64,000 nt of DNA from positions 1-64,000 of the forward strand of contig NZ_JAKRGB010000018.1 of the NCBI RefSeq assembly GCF_022347725.1. The letters run 5' to 3'. Below, piece after piece: positions 37,440 through 47,131 of this stretch; positions within the stretch are counted from its first letter, which is position 1, and each line of letters begins with the position of its first letter. The stretch is from Ruegeria sp. Ofav3-42. Its GTDB lineage: Bacteria; Pseudomonadota; Alphaproteobacteria; Rhodobacterales; Rhodobacteraceae. Both the position numbers and the translations under genes were made by a program. The notes under the pieces were generated by a model that had not been told where the DNA came from, searched no databases, and saw nothing but the letters and a program-made list of their open reading frames with translations.

Positions 37440-38390
37440 ATGACAAAGCCGCCCCTTACCCTATACCTCGCCGCCCCGCGCGGGTTCTGCGCCGGCGTGG
37501 ACCGGGCGATCAAGATCGTCGAAATGGCGCTGCAGAAATGGGGCGCACCTGTCTATGTGCGCCATGAGATCGTGCACAACAAATTCGTTGTCGATGGCCT
37601 GCGTGCCAAGGGGGCCGTATTTGTCGAGGAACTGGACGAATGCCCCGATGACCGCCCGGTGATCTTCTCGGCGCATGGTGTGCCGAAATCCGTTCCGGCC
37701 GCGGCGGCCCAGCGCGAAATGATCTATGTCGATGCCACGTGCCCGCTGGTGTCGAAAGTGCATGTCGAGGCGCAACGACACGCGGATGCCGGTCTGCAGA
37801 TGATCATGATCGGTCACAAGGGCCATCCGGAGACCGTTGGTACGATGGGCCAATTGCCCGATGGTGAAGTCCTGCTGGTCGAAACCGTGGATGACGTTGC
37901 CTCGGTTCAGGTTCGCAACCCGGACAAATTGGCCTTTGTCACCCAGACCACCCTGTCGGTGGATGACACCAAAGACATCATTGCGGCCCTCGAGACACGG
38001 TTCCCTGCGATCGTCGGCCCACATAAAGAAGACATCTGTTACGCCACCACCAACCGGCAAGAGGCCGTCAAGGCCGTGGCACCGAAATCGGACGCTTTGC
38101 TGGTCGTCGGTGCACCGAACTCATCGAACTCACGTCGTCTGGTCGAAGTCGCCTCGCGTGCCGGGTGCAACTATGCCCAGCTTGTGCAGCGCGCCGGTGA
38201 CATCGACTGGCGAGCGCTGGATGGGATTTCCAGCGTTGCGATCACCGCTGGTGCATCGGCCCCCGAAGTTCTGGTCAACGAGGTGATCGACGGCTTTCGC
38301 GCGCATTACGACGTGACCGTCGAGATGGTCGAAACCGCCGTCGAAAACGTAGAGTTCAAAGTCCCGCGCGTCCTAAGGCAACCCGCATGA
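37440..38390 (+). CDS. ispH: 4-hydroxy-3-methylbut-2-enyl diphosphate reductase
   Basis: This 316-residue Fe-S enzyme performs the last step of the non-mevalonate isoprenoid pathway. Cluster Cys residues lie in [27 protein letters not shown] and [13 protein letters not shown]; substrate residues include IVHNKFVV and [10 protein letters not shown]. The ATG at 37440 with TGGAGA upstream is chosen over a GTG at 37419. Its stop overlaps the next start (ATGA). Confidence 0.97.
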   Translation: MTKPPLTLYLAAPRGFCAGVDRAIKIVEMALQKWGAPVYVRHEIVHNKFVVDGLRAKGAVFVEELDECPDDRPVIFSAHGVPKSVPAAAAQREMIYVDATCPLVSKVHVEAQRHADAGLQMIMIGHKGHPETVGTMGQLPDGEVLLVETVDDVASVQVRNPDKLAFVTQTTLSVDDTKDIIAALETRFPAIVGPHKEDICYATTNRQEAVKAVAPKSDALLVVGAPNSSNSRRLVEVASRAGCNYAQLVQRAGDIDWRALDGISSVAITAGASAPEVLVNEVIDGFRAHYDVTVEMVETAVENVEFKVPRVLRQPA

Positions 38391-38839
38391 GGGGCGTGCC
38401 CAGGGCTCCGCTGATCCTCGCACTGGCAGGCCTGATACCGTTCATCTGGGGCGCACTGACCTACTTGAATGGCGAACTGCAGGACTGGGGCAGACAGACG
38501 CTCGGATCACGCTTTGTCGGACCGTATATTCAACTGTTTTACGGCTCGGTGGTTCTCAGCTTCATGTCCGGGGTTCTCTGGGGGTTCGCCACCAAAACCT
38601 CGGGCAGCAAGGCGGCGACATGTTACGTGCTGTCGGTTTTACCGGTCCTGTGGGCATTCTTCATGACAGGGGGAGGCCCTGTTACAGCGGGCATCAACCT
38701 TATGTATGGATTTGCCGGATTGCTGGTGCTGGACGCGATGTTCTCATATTGGCGGCTGACGCCCACATGGTGGCTGCGCCTGCGCCTGTTATTGACCGTT
38801 ATCGTCCTGCTTTGCCTCGCTGTAGGAGTTTATCTGTGA
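38387..38839 (+). CDS. DUF3429-domain membrane protein
   Basis: This 150-residue protein has about five helices and opens with [39 protein letters not shown] matches DUF3429, a small inner-membrane family of unknown function. It overlaps ispH and the following methyltransferase by 4 bp each, so its translation is coupled to both. Confidence 0.8.
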   Translation: MRGVPRAPLILALAGLIPFIWGALTYLNGELQDWGRQTLGSRFVGPYIQLFYGSVVLSFMSGVLWGFATKTSGSKAATCYVLSVLPVLWAFFMTGGGPVTAGINLMYGFAGLLVLDAMFSYWRLTPTWWLRLRLLLTVIVLLCLAVGVYL

Positions 38840-39423
38840 CCGACCGAAAGACAATCGACGCCTACACCAACCGCGTTGCCGAGTATCTGAGCGTCCCCCT
38901 GCCCCCTGAGCAGATCGAAGCACGCATGGCCTTTGCCGAGGCTGTTGTCCGAGAGGGTTATGTGCTGGATCTCGGTTCGGGGCCCGGCGCGGACAGTTCG
39001 TTTTTCATGCGGGAAGGGCTACGAGTGCGGGCGCTGGATGCGACCCCTGCCTTTGTGGAACACGCGCGCGAAAACGGTGTGGACGCGCATCTGGGCACCT
39101 TCGAAGACGTGACCGAAGTGGCCACGTATGACGGCATCTATGCCAGCTTTTCCTTGCTGCACGCACCACGTGAGGATTTCCCGCGCCATCTGGCGGCCAT
39201 ACATCGTGCGGTAAAGCCAGAGGGCATCTTTTTCCTCGGTCTGAAACTGGGAACCGGAGAACACCGCGACGATCTTGGTCGCTATTACACCTATTTCTCA
39301 CAGACCGAGATCGAAGAGGCGCTGGCCGTGGCCGGATTCACCATCGACCAGATTACAACCGGCATGGGCAAAGGTCTGGCAGGATCTTATGACGGGTTTA
39401 TTCTGGTGATCGCCCATGCCTGA
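38836..39423 (+). CDS. Class I SAM-dependent methyltransferase
   Basis: This 195-residue protein uses GTG at 38836, inside the DUF3429 stop (GTGA), with TAGGAG upstream. The SAM-binding motif [17 protein letters not shown] lies near residue 37, acidic motif [15 protein letters not shown] follows, and [17 protein letters not shown] is post-motif II. The substrate is unknown. It overlaps rnhA by 8 bp. Confidence 0.85.
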   Translation: MTDRKTIDAYTNRVAEYLSVPLPPEQIEARMAFAEAVVREGYVLDLGSGPGADSSFFMREGLRVRALDATPAFVEHARENGVDAHLGTFEDVTEVATYDGIYASFSLLHAPREDFPRHLAAIHRAVKPEGIFFLGLKLGTGEHRDDLGRYYTYFSQTEIEEALAVAGFTIDQITTGMGKGLAGSYDGFILVIAHA

Positions 39424-39883
39424 TTTGTTTGCTTATACCGACGGCGCGTGTTCGGGCAATCCGGGCCCCGGCGGCTGGGGCGTGCTGCTGCGTGCAATGG
39501 ACGGCGACACTGTCCTTAAAGAGCGCGAGCTGAACGGCGGTGAGGCCGAGACCACCAACAACCGAATGGAATTGCTGGCGGCGATCAGTGCGCTTGAGAC
39601 GCTGGAACGCGCTTCGACGATCACTGTGGTTACTGATAGCGCCTATGTGAAGAACGGCGTGACCGGTTGGATTTTTGGTTGGAAGCGAAACGGCTGGAAG
39701 ACCTCAAACAAAAAGCCCGTCAAAAATGTCGATCTATGGCAACGACTGGATGAAGCACAGACCCGTCATGACGTGACATGGGAGTGGGTCAAAGGCCACG
39801 CAGGCCACCCTGAAAACGAAAAGGCTGACGAACTGGCCCGTGCAGGTATGGCCCCTTTCAAACCCAAAAAGGCGCAGGCGTGA
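39416..39883 (+). CDS. rnhA: Ribonuclease HI
   Basis: This 155-residue enzyme degrades RNA in RNA-DNA hybrids. The catalytic D-E-D-D set is complete: [52 protein letters not shown] and [15 protein letters not shown]. The family start is exact at 39416. It is translated from inside the methyltransferase gene end, and its stop overlaps the TRIC start by 4 bp. Confidence 0.97.
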   Translation: MPDLFAYTDGACSGNPGPGGWGVLLRAMDGDTVLKERELNGGEAETTNNRMELLAAISALETLERASTITVVTDSAYVKNGVTGWIFGWKRNGWKTSNKKPVKNVDLWQRLDEAQTRHDVTWEWVKGHAGHPENEKADELARAGMAPFKPKKAQA

Positions 39884-40503
39884 GCGGTCTTGCACTGCTC
39901 GATTACGCCTCGGTTCTGGTATTTGCCCTTACAGGTGCCCTTGTTGCCAGCCGGGCGCAACTGGACCTTGTGGGATTCGCCTTTATTGCCTGCCTGACAG
40001 CGGTGGGTGGCGGCACCATCCGCGATCTGTTGTTGAACCGGCACCCGGTGTTCTGGGTCGGGCAACCCGACTATATCCTGATCGCCTCAGCGGCGGCGGT
40101 GCTGGTTTTTTTCACTGCTCACATGGTCGAAAGCCGGTATAGCTGGCTGGTCTGGCTGGACAGTTTCGCCCTTGCCATCGCCGCGGCCGCAGGAACCGGA
40201 GCGGCCTTGTCCATGAACCAATCCGGCGTGATCGTGGTGCTGATGGGTGTCACAACCGGCTGCCTGGGTGGGCTGATGCGCGATGTGGTCTGCAACGAGG
40301 TGCCGTTGGTTCTGAAACAGGGCGAGCTTTATGTTTCTTGCGCGTTCAGCGGCGCTCTGGCCGCTGTGGTGGCAGACCGCCTTGGGTTCGACGAGCTGGC
40401 CACGCTGGCAGCTTGCGCCCTGATTTGCTGGGCTTTACGGGCGGGGTCGCTGGTATTCGGATGGCAACTACCGGTCTACAAAAGCCGGCCACCGCGTCAT
40501 TAG
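39880..40503 (+). CDS. Trimeric intracellular cation (TRIC/UPF0126) channel-like protein
   Basis: This 207-residue membrane protein has two homologous three-helix repeats. Each carries the glycine-rich family motif: [20 protein letters not shown] and [20 protein letters not shown]. Bacterial members form homotrimeric cation channels or transport small amino acids. GTG at 39880 overlaps the rnhA stop. Its stop overlaps that of the convergent speB-like gene by 4 bp. Confidence 0.9.
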   Translation: MSGLALLDYASVLVFALTGALVASRAQLDLVGFAFIACLTAVGGGTIRDLLLNRHPVFWVGQPDYILIASAAAVLVFFTAHMVESRYSWLVWLDSFALAIAAAAGTGAALSMNQSGVIVVLMGVTTGCLGGLMRDVVCNEVPLVLKQGELYVSCAFSGALAAVVADRLGFDELATLAACALICWALRAGSLVFGWQLPVYKSRPPRH

Positions 40504-41321
40504 CGTGACAACAGTCGCGCACCGATCTCTTTGACGAACTTCGCTGCCACCATTGCGGTCATGCCATAAGGATCACGATGCGGGTTCAACTCGACAATAT
40601 CCGCACCGACCAACTGGCCTTCGAATCGATGGATCAGGTTGATGACCTCACGGGTGCTCAGTCCTCCGGGCTCATGATGCGAAACGCCCGGAGCAAAGGC
40701 CGGGTCCAGCGCATCCAGATCCAATGACAGATATACCGGGCCGTCAAAGCTGATCTCAAGATCTGGCCGCCAGTTTCGCATATCGATCACCTCGACCCCG
40801 AACTTGTCGGCCTGCTCCTGCTGATGCTTGTTCATGGTACGGATGCCCACCTGCACCAGTCGGTTGATCTTGCAGGTTTCCATCACCCGCGCAAACGGGC
40901 AGCCGTGGCCCAGAGGGCCGATCTGCTGACTGTCATAGAGATCCGGATGCGAGTCGATATGCAAGATGTTCAACCCCCCGTACCGTTCGGCATGGGCCTT
41001 GATCAGTGGAAAAGCCACCGAGTGATCACCTCCCAACGACAAAAGCCGTGCGCCGGTTTCGATACGGGCGGCTGCCCCGGCCTCAATCCGGTCAATGGGT
41101 TCCTGCCCCGCCATCTCGAACACGTCGAGATCGCCGGTATCCCTGAAGCGATCCGTTGCGCCCAGATCTGTTCCATCCTCAGCGGTCAGGTTGGCGGCAC
41201 CGGAATGCAACGCCTCGCGGATACGGCCCGGCGCAAAAGCAGGACCCTGCAGGAAGGACGAGTGCAGATCCAGCGGAACGCCCATCAGGGCAACGTCACC
41301 AGGGTTCAGATCATGGGGCAT
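40500..41321 (-). CDS. speB: Agmatinase (arginase/ureohydrolase family)
   Basis: This protein of about 273 residues carries the Mn-binding motifs SLGGDHSVAFPL, ILHIDSHPDLYDSQ and SLDLDALDPAFAPGVSHHEPGG, the core of ureohydrolases. Agmatinase (agmatine to putrescine plus urea) is the likeliest activity, with guanidinobutyrase or proclavaminate-type amidinohydrolase as alternatives. The ATG at 41321, with AAAGG before it, is better than a TTG at 41339. Confidence 0.85.
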   Translation of the reverse strand: MPHDLNPGDVALMGVPLDLHSSFLQGPAFAPGRIREALHSGAANLTAEDGTDLGATDRFRDTGDLDVFEMAGQEPIDRIEAGAAARIETGARLLSLGGDHSVAFPLIKAHAERYGGLNILHIDSHPDLYDSQQIGPLGHGCPFARVMETCKINRLVQVGIRTMNKHQQEQADKFGVEVIDMRNWRPDLEISFDGPVYLSLDLDALDPAFAPGVSHHEPGGLSTREVINLIHRFEGQLVGADIVELNPHRDPYGMTAMVAAKFVKEIGARLLSR

Positions 41322-41384
41322 GAGATACCTTTTGGGCAATGTGTTCCGGCGATCTGGCCGTTATCCCGCCCAAAGGTCAAGAGG

Positions 41385-41621
41385 TTAGCGGCGCAGGTAA
41401 GTCTGCCAGATCCAGATCACCAGCAAGGCGCCCAGCACCGCACCGACAAAGCCCGACAGCCAGCCCGCTACGGTGATCAACGCACGCAACAGGAATCCCC
41501 CCACCAGCGCCCCGACGATGCCGATCAGCATTGTGGTGGGAATACTCGCCTCGATCCGCATAAGGCGCGTGGCTAGGAACCCTGCAGCGGCACCGATGAC
41601 GATCAGGGCGATGACGGGCAT
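41385..41621 (-). CDS. GlsB/YeaQ/YmgE-type small membrane protein
   Basis: This 78-residue protein has three hydrophobic helices. The pattern GAAAGFLATRLM, IGIVGALVGGFLL and LSGFVGAVLGALLVIWIW matches the transglycosylase-associated (GlsB/YeaQ) stress family. It ends one base before the start of another small membrane gene on the same strand, suggesting a two-gene unit downstream of fmt. Confidence 0.75.
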   Translation of the reverse strand: MPVIALIVIGAAAGFLATRLMRIEASIPTTMLIGIVGALVGGFLLRALITVAGWLSGFVGAVLGALLVIWIWQTYLRR

Positions 41622-41622
41622 G

Positions 41623-41859
41623 TCACTTCCTCCAGTGGGTCGGCACGATGATCAACGCACCGATGGATGAGATTACGGCGTTCAGGCCCGGTGGGCCAAA
41701 GCTGATGCCGAACATGATACGCACGAAATAGAACAGAAATGCGCCACCAACACAGATGATGATGGATGGCAGGTATCCGTTGTGCGTAAAACCCGTCGCC
41801 TCGGACAGGTAGCCGACGATCCCGGCAATCACGACAGTGCCCATAAGAACCATGAACAT
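41623..41859 (-). CDS. Small three-helix membrane protein
   Basis: This 78-residue hydrophobic protein starts MFMVLMGTVVIAGIVGYLSE and has GYLPSIIICVGGAFLFYFVR and GPPGLNAVISSIGALIIV. The size and helix pattern resemble its downstream neighbour, so an ancient duplication is possible, although identity is low. It lies 6 bp after the fmt stop. Function unknown. Confidence 0.65.
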   Translation of the reverse strand: MFMVLMGTVVIAGIVGYLSEATGFTHNGYLPSIIICVGGAFLFYFVRIMFGISFGPPGLNAVISSIGALIIVPTHWRK

Positions 41860-41865
41860 TGGGCG

Positions 41866-42780
41866 CTACTCCGCAGACAGGCGACTGCCAGCCGGAATGG
41901 ACAAGCCCCGCAAAAAGGTTTCCTTATCCTGCGCGCCTTTTCCCGCCCGTTGCAAGCGCAACAGGTCTACCGCGCCCTCGCCGCAGGCGACGGTCAGGGC
42001 ATCATCCAGAACCTGACCGGGTATGCCTTGCCCTTCAGCCATTCGTGAGGCCAGCAGCTTGATGCGCGCGCCTTCGAACTCGGTCCAGGCACCGGGAAAC
42101 GGTGACAGTCCGCGAATTTGCCGGTCAACCTCAACCGCAGTCCGGGACCAGTCGATCCGGGCCTCGGCCTTGTCGATCTTGGCGGCGTAGGTAACGCCAA
42201 CTTCGGGCTGGGGTTCGGGCGTCAGGTTGGGCAAATCACGCAGAGCCTCAACGATCAGGTTCGCACCCATAACCGAAAGGCGGTCGTGCAATTGATCGGT
42301 GGTCTCTTCGATGCCGATATCCGTCTCCTCGCGCAGCAGAACAGGACCTGTGTCCAGCCCGGCCTCCATCTGCATGATGCAGATACCGGTCTGCGCATCG
42401 CCAGACATGATTGCGCGATGAATCGGGGCCGCCCCGCGCCAGCGCGGCAACAGGCTGGCGTGGATGTTCAGACACCCCTGCTTTGGCGCGTCCAGAATGG
42501 GTTGCGGCAGAATCAGGCCATAAGCCACCACGACGGAGACATCCGCGTTCAGCGCCTCAAAGGCATCCTGTTCCTCGGCCGATTTCAGAGAATCCGGGTG
42601 GCGGACGGTCAGCCCCAGGGCCTCAGCCCGTGCGTGAACCGGCGTCGGGCGGTCCTTTTTGCCCCGCCCCGCCGGTCTCGGAGGTTGACAATAGACGGCG
42701 GCGATCTCATGCCCCGCCTCGACCAGTGCATCCAGCACCGGGACTGAAAAGTCGGGCGTACCCATGAAAATGACGCGCAT
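41866..42780 (-). CDS. fmt: Methionyl-tRNA formyltransferase
   Basis: This 304-residue enzyme formylates initiator Met-t[20 protein letters not shown] opens the N-terminal Rossmann domain. The catalytic [20 protein letters not shown] and [14 protein letters not shown] follow, and an OB-like C-terminal domain completes it. The start is 2 bp from the stop of a degenerate deformylase, which in turn overlaps the active def gene, giving def, def-like, fmt in transcription order. Confidence 0.95.
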   Translation of the reverse strand: MRVIFMGTPDFSVPVLDALVEAGHEIAAVYCQPPRPAGRGKKDRPTPVHARAEALGLTVRHPDSLKSAEEQDAFEALNADVSVVVAYGLILPQPILDAPKQGCLNIHASLLPRWRGAAPIHRAIMSGDAQTGICIMQMEAGLDTGPVLLREETDIGIEETTDQLHDRLSVMGANLIVEALRDLPNLTPEPQPEVGVTYAAKIDKAEARIDWSRTAVEVDRQIRGLSPFPGAWTEFEGARIKLLASRMAEGQGIPGQVLDDALTVACGEGAVDLLRLQRAGKGAQDKETFLRGLSIPAGSRLSAE

Positions 42781-42782
42781 GA

Positions 42783-43277
42783 TTACCCCTGTTTCTTGGC
42801 TTTGCGCAGCAGCATGTCCCGTTTGACCTTGCTGAGCCGGTCGAAATACATCTGGCCATTCAGATGGTCGATCTGATGCTGAACACTAGTGGCCTCGATC
42901 CCGACAAAGTCGCGGCGATCCACCATACCCTGTTCATTCAGAAACTTGACCGTAACCGCACGCGGTCGCTTCACCTTGGCCGAGACACCAGGCAGGTTCG
43001 GGCTGGCCTCGTCATGTTCGCGCAGTTCGATTGAGCTGTGCAGGATCTTCGGATTCGCCAGACGCACGGCCCTGCCTCGTTCGGTCGACCCATCGACAAC
43101 GGCCAGCCGCAACATGACCCCGATCTGGGGCGCAGCGAGGCCAACACCGGGCATCGCCTCCATCGTGTCGATCATATCGTCCCAGATAGCGCGGATTTCA
43201 TCCGTGATCTCGGTAACATCTTCGGCCTTGGTCCGCAGGCGTTTGTCGGGCCATGGCAGGCAGGTGCGGGCGGTCAT
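42783..43277 (-). CDS. Deformylase-like protein lacking key active-site residues
   Basis: This 164-residue protein is clearly a peptide deformylase by fold. Motif 1, [12 protein letters not shown], is kept, and the C-terminal part is similar to its neighbour. Motif 2, EGCLS in active enzymes, reads EASPN here, so the metal-binding Cys is replaced (Ser by my alignment). Motif 3 reads HQIDH instead of HEIDH, so the catalytic Glu is Gln. It should not deformylate. The two His of motif 3 remain. It overlaps def by 4 bp and fmt lies 2 bp away, so it is kept in the operon and may be regulatory. Confidence 0.85.
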   Translation of the reverse strand: MTARTCLPWPDKRLRTKAEDVTEITDEIRAIWDDMIDTMEAMPGVGLAAPQIGVMLRLAVVDGSTERGRAVRLANPKILHSSIELREHDEASPNLPGVSAKVKRPRAVTVKFLNEQGMVDRRDFVGIEATSVQHQIDHLNGQMYFDRLSKVKRDMLLRKAKKQG

Positions 43278-43792
43278 GCGCGGGCCTGCTCGCGTTTCAG
43301 TTTCTGCATCTTCCGCGTGATCATCTGGCGTTTCAGCGGCTTGAGATAGTCGATGAACAGCTTGCCGTTCAAATGGTCGATCTCATGCTGCACGCATGTG
43401 GCCCACAACCCGTCGAATGTTTCTTGCTGCAAGTTGCCATCCCGGTCGATCCACGACACGTCGACCACTTTGGGACGGGTTACCTCGGCAAACTGCTCGG
43501 GGATCGAAAGACAGCCTTCTTCATACACGTTGGTTTCGTCCGATGATGCAATGATCTCGGGATTGAACATGATCAGCGGACGGGGCGCTTCACCCTCTTC
43601 CTTGATGCAATCCATCACGATCAGCCGGTCAAGCACGCCGATCTGGGGCGCGGCAAGGCCGATGCCGGGCGCGTCGTACATCGTCTCCAGCATGTCATCG
43701 GCCAGCTTGCGCAGTTCGTCGCTGATGTCGGCCACAGGCGCGCAGACCTTTTTCAGGCGGGGATCGGGATGGATCAGGATATTGCGTTTCAT
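43274..43792 (-). CDS. def: Peptide deformylase
   Basis: This 172-residue enzyme removes the formyl group from nascent peptides. All motifs are intact: [21 protein letters not shown] with the metal-binding Cys, and QHEIDHLNGKLF with the catalytic Glu. It is the first gene of the minus-strand series def, def-like, fmt. An aminotransferase gene is transcribed divergently from the 94-bp upstream gap. Confidence 0.96.
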   Translation of the reverse strand: MKRNILIHPDPRLKKVCAPVADISDELRKLADDMLETMYDAPGIGLAAPQIGVLDRLIVMDCIKEEGEAPRPLIMFNPEIIASSDETNVYEEGCLSIPEQFAEVTRPKVVDVSWIDRDGNLQQETFDGLWATCVQHEIDHLNGKLFIDYLKPLKRQMITRKMQKLKREQARA

Positions 43793-43886
43793 GGGGTTGA
43801 TTTAGGCCATCCCGCCCCCCGCCGCAACGCCCCCCTTGCGCCTGCTGAATTTGTGGCTAGCTTTCGTCCGGACAGATGGAGCAGAC

Positions 43887-45059
43887 ATGACTTTCAACGA
43901 CCTGATCGACCGCCGGGGAACCAACAGTACAAAATGGGACAAGATGGAGCGGCTGTATGGCGTCTCGCCCGAAGACGGGCTGGCCATGTGGACGGCAGAT
44001 TCCGACTATCCCACAGCCCCTTGCGTGATTGATGCGGTCCGGAAAGCCGCAGAACACGGCGTCTTTGGCTATTCCTGGATGCATCCGGACTATCTGGCGT
44101 CGGTTCAGTGGTGGATGAAGAACCGCCACAACTGGGAGATCGACACAGACTGGGTCCTGACCTCGCAAGGTTTGGGCAACGCGATTGCCCTGTGTCTGGA
44201 CGTCTGGACCGAACCCGGTGATGGCGTTGTGATCTTCACGCCCGTCTATCATGAGTTCGCGCACAAGGTGAACAAAACCGGCCGCAGCGTCGTTGAGTGC
44301 CCATTGGTTCGGCAGGGCGATACCTACGGACTTGATCTGGATGATGCCCAATCGCGCCTGGACGGGTCAGAAAAGATGCTGCTGTGGTGCTCGCCCCAGA
44401 ACCCGTCTGGTCGGGTCTGGACGCCGGACGAGCTGCGCGCCGTGGCTGCCTTTGCAGAGCGCAACGGGCTGATCCTTGTTTCGGACGAGATTCATCACGA
44501 TCTGGTTTATCCCGGACACAAGTTTGTGCCGATGGATGTTGCGGCGCCGGACGCGCGACCTTGGACCGTGACCCTGACCGCGGCGTCCAAGACATTCAAC
44601 ATCGCCGGTCAGCGCACTGGCAACATGATCATTCCCGATCCCAAGCTGCGCGCGGCGATGCGCCGCCGCATTCAGACGCTGGACTATGATCCCAGCGCGC
44701 TTGGGGTGGCCATGATTACCGCCGCCTATTCACCCGAGGGCGCGGCGTGGGTCGATGATCAGGTCGCGCATCTGGCGGGGAACCGCGCCGTCTTTGATGC
44801 GGCCATAGCCGAAATCCCCGGCCTGTGGTCCATGCCTTTGCAAGCCACCTACCTGGCTTGGGTCGACTTTTCGGGAACGGGTATGAACCACGACGAGTTT
44901 GTACGGCGTCTGCGTGAGGACGCACAGATCGCCACATCTTCCGGTCCAGGTTTTGGTATGGGTGGTGAGACGTTCGAACGATTCAATCTGGCCACCCAAC
45001 GCGACCGGGTTGAAGAAGCGTGCTTGCGGCTGAAACAGGCGTTTGCCGATCTGCAGTAA
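43887..45059 (+). CDS. MalY/PatB-type PLP aminotransferase (cystathionine beta-lyase-like)
   Basis: This 390-residue fold-type I enzyme has the PLP Lys in TAASKTFNIAGQRTGN. ADSDYPTAP, YGVSPEDGLAMW and CSPQNPSGRVWT fit the MalY/PatB subgroup, which usually does C-S beta-elimination on cystathionine or cysteine. The ATG at 43887 has TGGAG before it. The next gene (L,D-transpeptidase) begins 3 bp after the stop. Confidence 0.87.
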   Translation: MTFNDLIDRRGTNSTKWDKMERLYGVSPEDGLAMWTADSDYPTAPCVIDAVRKAAEHGVFGYSWMHPDYLASVQWWMKNRHNWEIDTDWVLTSQGLGNAIALCLDVWTEPGDGVVIFTPVYHEFAHKVNKTGRSVVECPLVRQGDTYGLDLDDAQSRLDGSEKMLLWCSPQNPSGRVWTPDELRAVAAFAERNGLILVSDEIHHDLVYPGHKFVPMDVAAPDARPWTVTLTAASKTFNIAGQRTGNMIIPDPKLRAAMRRRIQTLDYDPSALGVAMITAAYSPEGAAWVDDQVAHLAGNRAVFDAAIAEIPGLWSMPLQATYLAWVDFSGTGMNHDEFVRRLREDAQIATSSGPGFGMGGETFERFNLATQRDRVEEACLRLKQAFADLQ

Positions 45060-45062
45060 GCC

Positions 45063-45590
45063 GTGCGTCGGTTTGCGCTCATATCACTGCTTACAATTGT
45101 GGCGGGAGCGGCGTGGTTTGGCTGGCATCGTTTTGGTCCACGCCCTCTCGCGCCGGCGATGGCGCCGCAAGCCGCATGGATCGACCACATCCTGATCGAA
45201 AAGTCCGCTCGCCGTCTAACGGCAACTCAAAACGGCGCGGTTGTGATGCAAGCGGATGTTGCCTTGGGGTTTGCGCCAGAGGGCGACAAGCAGCAAGAAG
45301 GAGATGGGAAAACCCCGATCGGCATCTTCAGGATCGACCGCCGCAACCCCCAAAGCGCATTTCACCTGTCACTCGGGATCGATTACCCGCAGTTGCATGA
45401 CATCGAACGTGCCAATCTTCAGGGCGTTGACCCGGGCAGCGACATCTTTATTCACGGACAACCAAATGGCGTCGCCGGTATGACGCTACCCGGTGACTGG
45501 ACGGCCGGATGCGTTGCCTTGTCGAATGCGGAAATGGAGCGCCTATGGAGTCTAACACCCGACGGCACTGTGGTTGAAATCCGCCCTTAG
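45063..45590 (+). CDS. L,D-transpeptidase (YkuD) family protein
   Basis: This 175-residue protein has an N-terminal signal or anchor helix (residues 4-20). The catalytic domain shows DIFIHGQPNG and the nucleophile block GDWTAGCVALSNAEM (HGxxx to GCVxL) near the C-terminus. Such enzymes make 3-3 peptidoglycan cross-links or attach proteins to the wall. GTG at 45063 is the start, 3 bp after the previous gene, so the genes are co-transcribed. Its end overlaps a convergent gene by 4 bp. Confidence 0.88.
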   Translation: MRRFALISLLTIVAGAAWFGWHRFGPRPLAPAMAPQAAWIDHILIEKSARRLTATQNGAVVMQADVALGFAPEGDKQQEGDGKTPIGIFRIDRRNPQSAFHLSLGIDYPQLHDIERANLQGVDPGSDIFIHGQPNGVAGMTLPGDWTAGCVALSNAEMERLWSLTPDGTVVEIRP

Positions 45591-45940
45591 TCCTCGTTCC
45601 CAAGCAGCGCGATCGGCGCGTCCGGAGCGCGATAAAAGTCGAGCGGCGCCTTGTCAGCAGCGGCAGTACTACGCTTGAACTCATAGCGCATTTCACCCGC
45701 CTCATCCTCATCCGCGATGATGAGACACTGATACAGGTGGTTGGCCCCGTCATAGATGTCGACAAGCCCACGCAATTGCGGCGTGGTTTCCGCCTCGACA
45801 GTAAAACCGTCTTTCCACAATCTCAAAATTTTGTAGGTATTGTCGCCTATATTGACACGCAGACGGCTGGTCTTCTTCAACCCCGCGATTCGCGCCGCAT
45901 CCAGTTCGGCCGTTATTTCCTTTGAAATATATGTCGTCAT
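45587..45940 (-). CDS. Conserved hypothetical protein, possibly PilZ-like
   Basis: This 117-residue protein starts MTTYISKEITAELDAARIAG; GGGGGAAGG lies before the ATG at 45940. The middle section, with RLRVNIGDNTYKILRLW and GLVDIYDGANHLYQCLIIA, is rich in beta strands and could be a PilZ-like barrel, but the RxxxR and (D/N)xSxxG signature of c-di-GMP binding is not clear. Function unknown. Confidence 0.6.
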   Translation of the reverse strand: MTTYISKEITAELDAARIAGLKKTSRLRVNIGDNTYKILRLWKDGFTVEAETTPQLRGLVDIYDGANHLYQCLIIADEDEAGEMRYEFKRSTAAADKAPLDFYRAPDAPIALLGNED

Positions 45941-46141
45941 AAAACCTTCCCCCGGCAATGACTTATATTGTGAAGCCAAGATCGTAAAAATCCAATGAAC
46001 GAGAGCGTTCGAATTTAAATTTGTTGCACAGAAATCCCAGCCGAATTGTGCATGTGCGCAGGCAAAGTGCGCGCGCGCTCGCGTAGGAACCGCATCTTCG
46101 ACCCACTATGTTTGACCAAACCGCTATTCGGAGGATTGAAG

Positions 46142-47131
46142 ATGGGCCTTTTGGTCGACGGCAAATGGCACGATACGTGGTATGACACAAAATCTACCGG
46201 CGGCGCATTCAAACGAAGCGCAGCACAGTTTCGCAATTGGATGACAGCCGACGGCAGCGCCGGGCCTTCGGGCAAAGGTGGTTTCAAAGCCGAATCCGGC
46301 CGCTATCATCTGTACGTCAGCCATGCCTGTCCATGGGCGCACCGCACCCTGATCTTTCGCGAGTTGAAAGAGCTGAGCGATCACATTTCAGTTTCCGTCG
46401 TAAATCCCGATATGTTGGATCAAGGCTGGACTTTTGAACGTGACGACCATGGGGCCACGGGTGACACGCTTTATGGGCTGAGTCATGCCCATCAGGTCTA
46501 TACCAAAGCCGACCCCTCCTATTCCGGTCGGGTCACTGTGCCGATCCTCTGGGACAAGGAGCAACAGACAATTGTCTCGAACGAAAGCTCTGAAATCATC
46601 CGCATGTTCAACTCGGCCTTCGACGGGATCACCGGCAATACCGATGATTACTGGCCCGAGGCGATGCGCAATGAGATTGAAGAGGTGAACGCGCGCATCT
46701 ACTCCAACGTCAACAATGGCGTCTACAAATCCGGTTTTGCGACTACCCAGCAAGCCTATGACGACGCTGTGAACCCACTGTTCGAAACCTTAGATTGGCT
46801 CGAAGACCGGCTGGCCTCGAACCGTTACCTGATGGGCAACCGCATAACCGAGGCCGACTGGAGGTTGTTCACAACACTGATCCGGTTCGACCCGGTCTAT
46901 CACTTGCATTTCAAATGCAACCGGCGGCGCTTGATCGATTACCCGAACTTGTGGGCCTTTACCCGTGAGCTATATCAGTGGCCGGGCGTCGCATCGACTG
47001 TGAACATGCAGCACATCGTGCGCCATTATCACTACAGCCACGACAGCATCAATCCGCATCGCATCATCCCGACAAACCCGGTGCTGGATTACATGGAGCC
47101 GCACGGGCGCGATCAGCGGCCCGCCGCGTAA
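46142..47131 (+). CDS. Glutathionyl-hydroquinone reductase (ECM4/YqjG-like GST)
   Basis: This 329-residue protein has the catalytic SHACPWAHRTLIF, the CPWAHR motif of xi-class GSTs that reduce glutathionyl-hydroquinones. YKSGFATTQQAYDDAV and MGNRITEADWRLF in the C-terminal helical domain agree. It acts in the cytoplasm on quinone conjugates. CGGAGGA precedes the ATG at 46142. Its 3' end overlaps the convergent response-regulator gene by 19 bp. Confidence 0.88.
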   Translation: MGLLVDGKWHDTWYDTKSTGGAFKRSAAQFRNWMTADGSAGPSGKGGFKAESGRYHLYVSHACPWAHRTLIFRELKELSDHISVSVVNPDMLDQGWTFERDDHGATGDTLYGLSHAHQVYTKADPSYSGRVTVPILWDKEQQTIVSNESSEIIRMFNSAFDGITGNTDDYWPEAMRNEIEEVNARIYSNVNNGVYKSGFATTQQAYDDAVNPLFETLDWLEDRLASNRYLMGNRITEADWRLFTTLIRFDPVYHLHFKCNRRRLIDYPNLWAFTRELYQWPGVASTVNMQHIVRHYHYSHDSINPHRIIPTNPVLDYMEPHGRDQRPAA

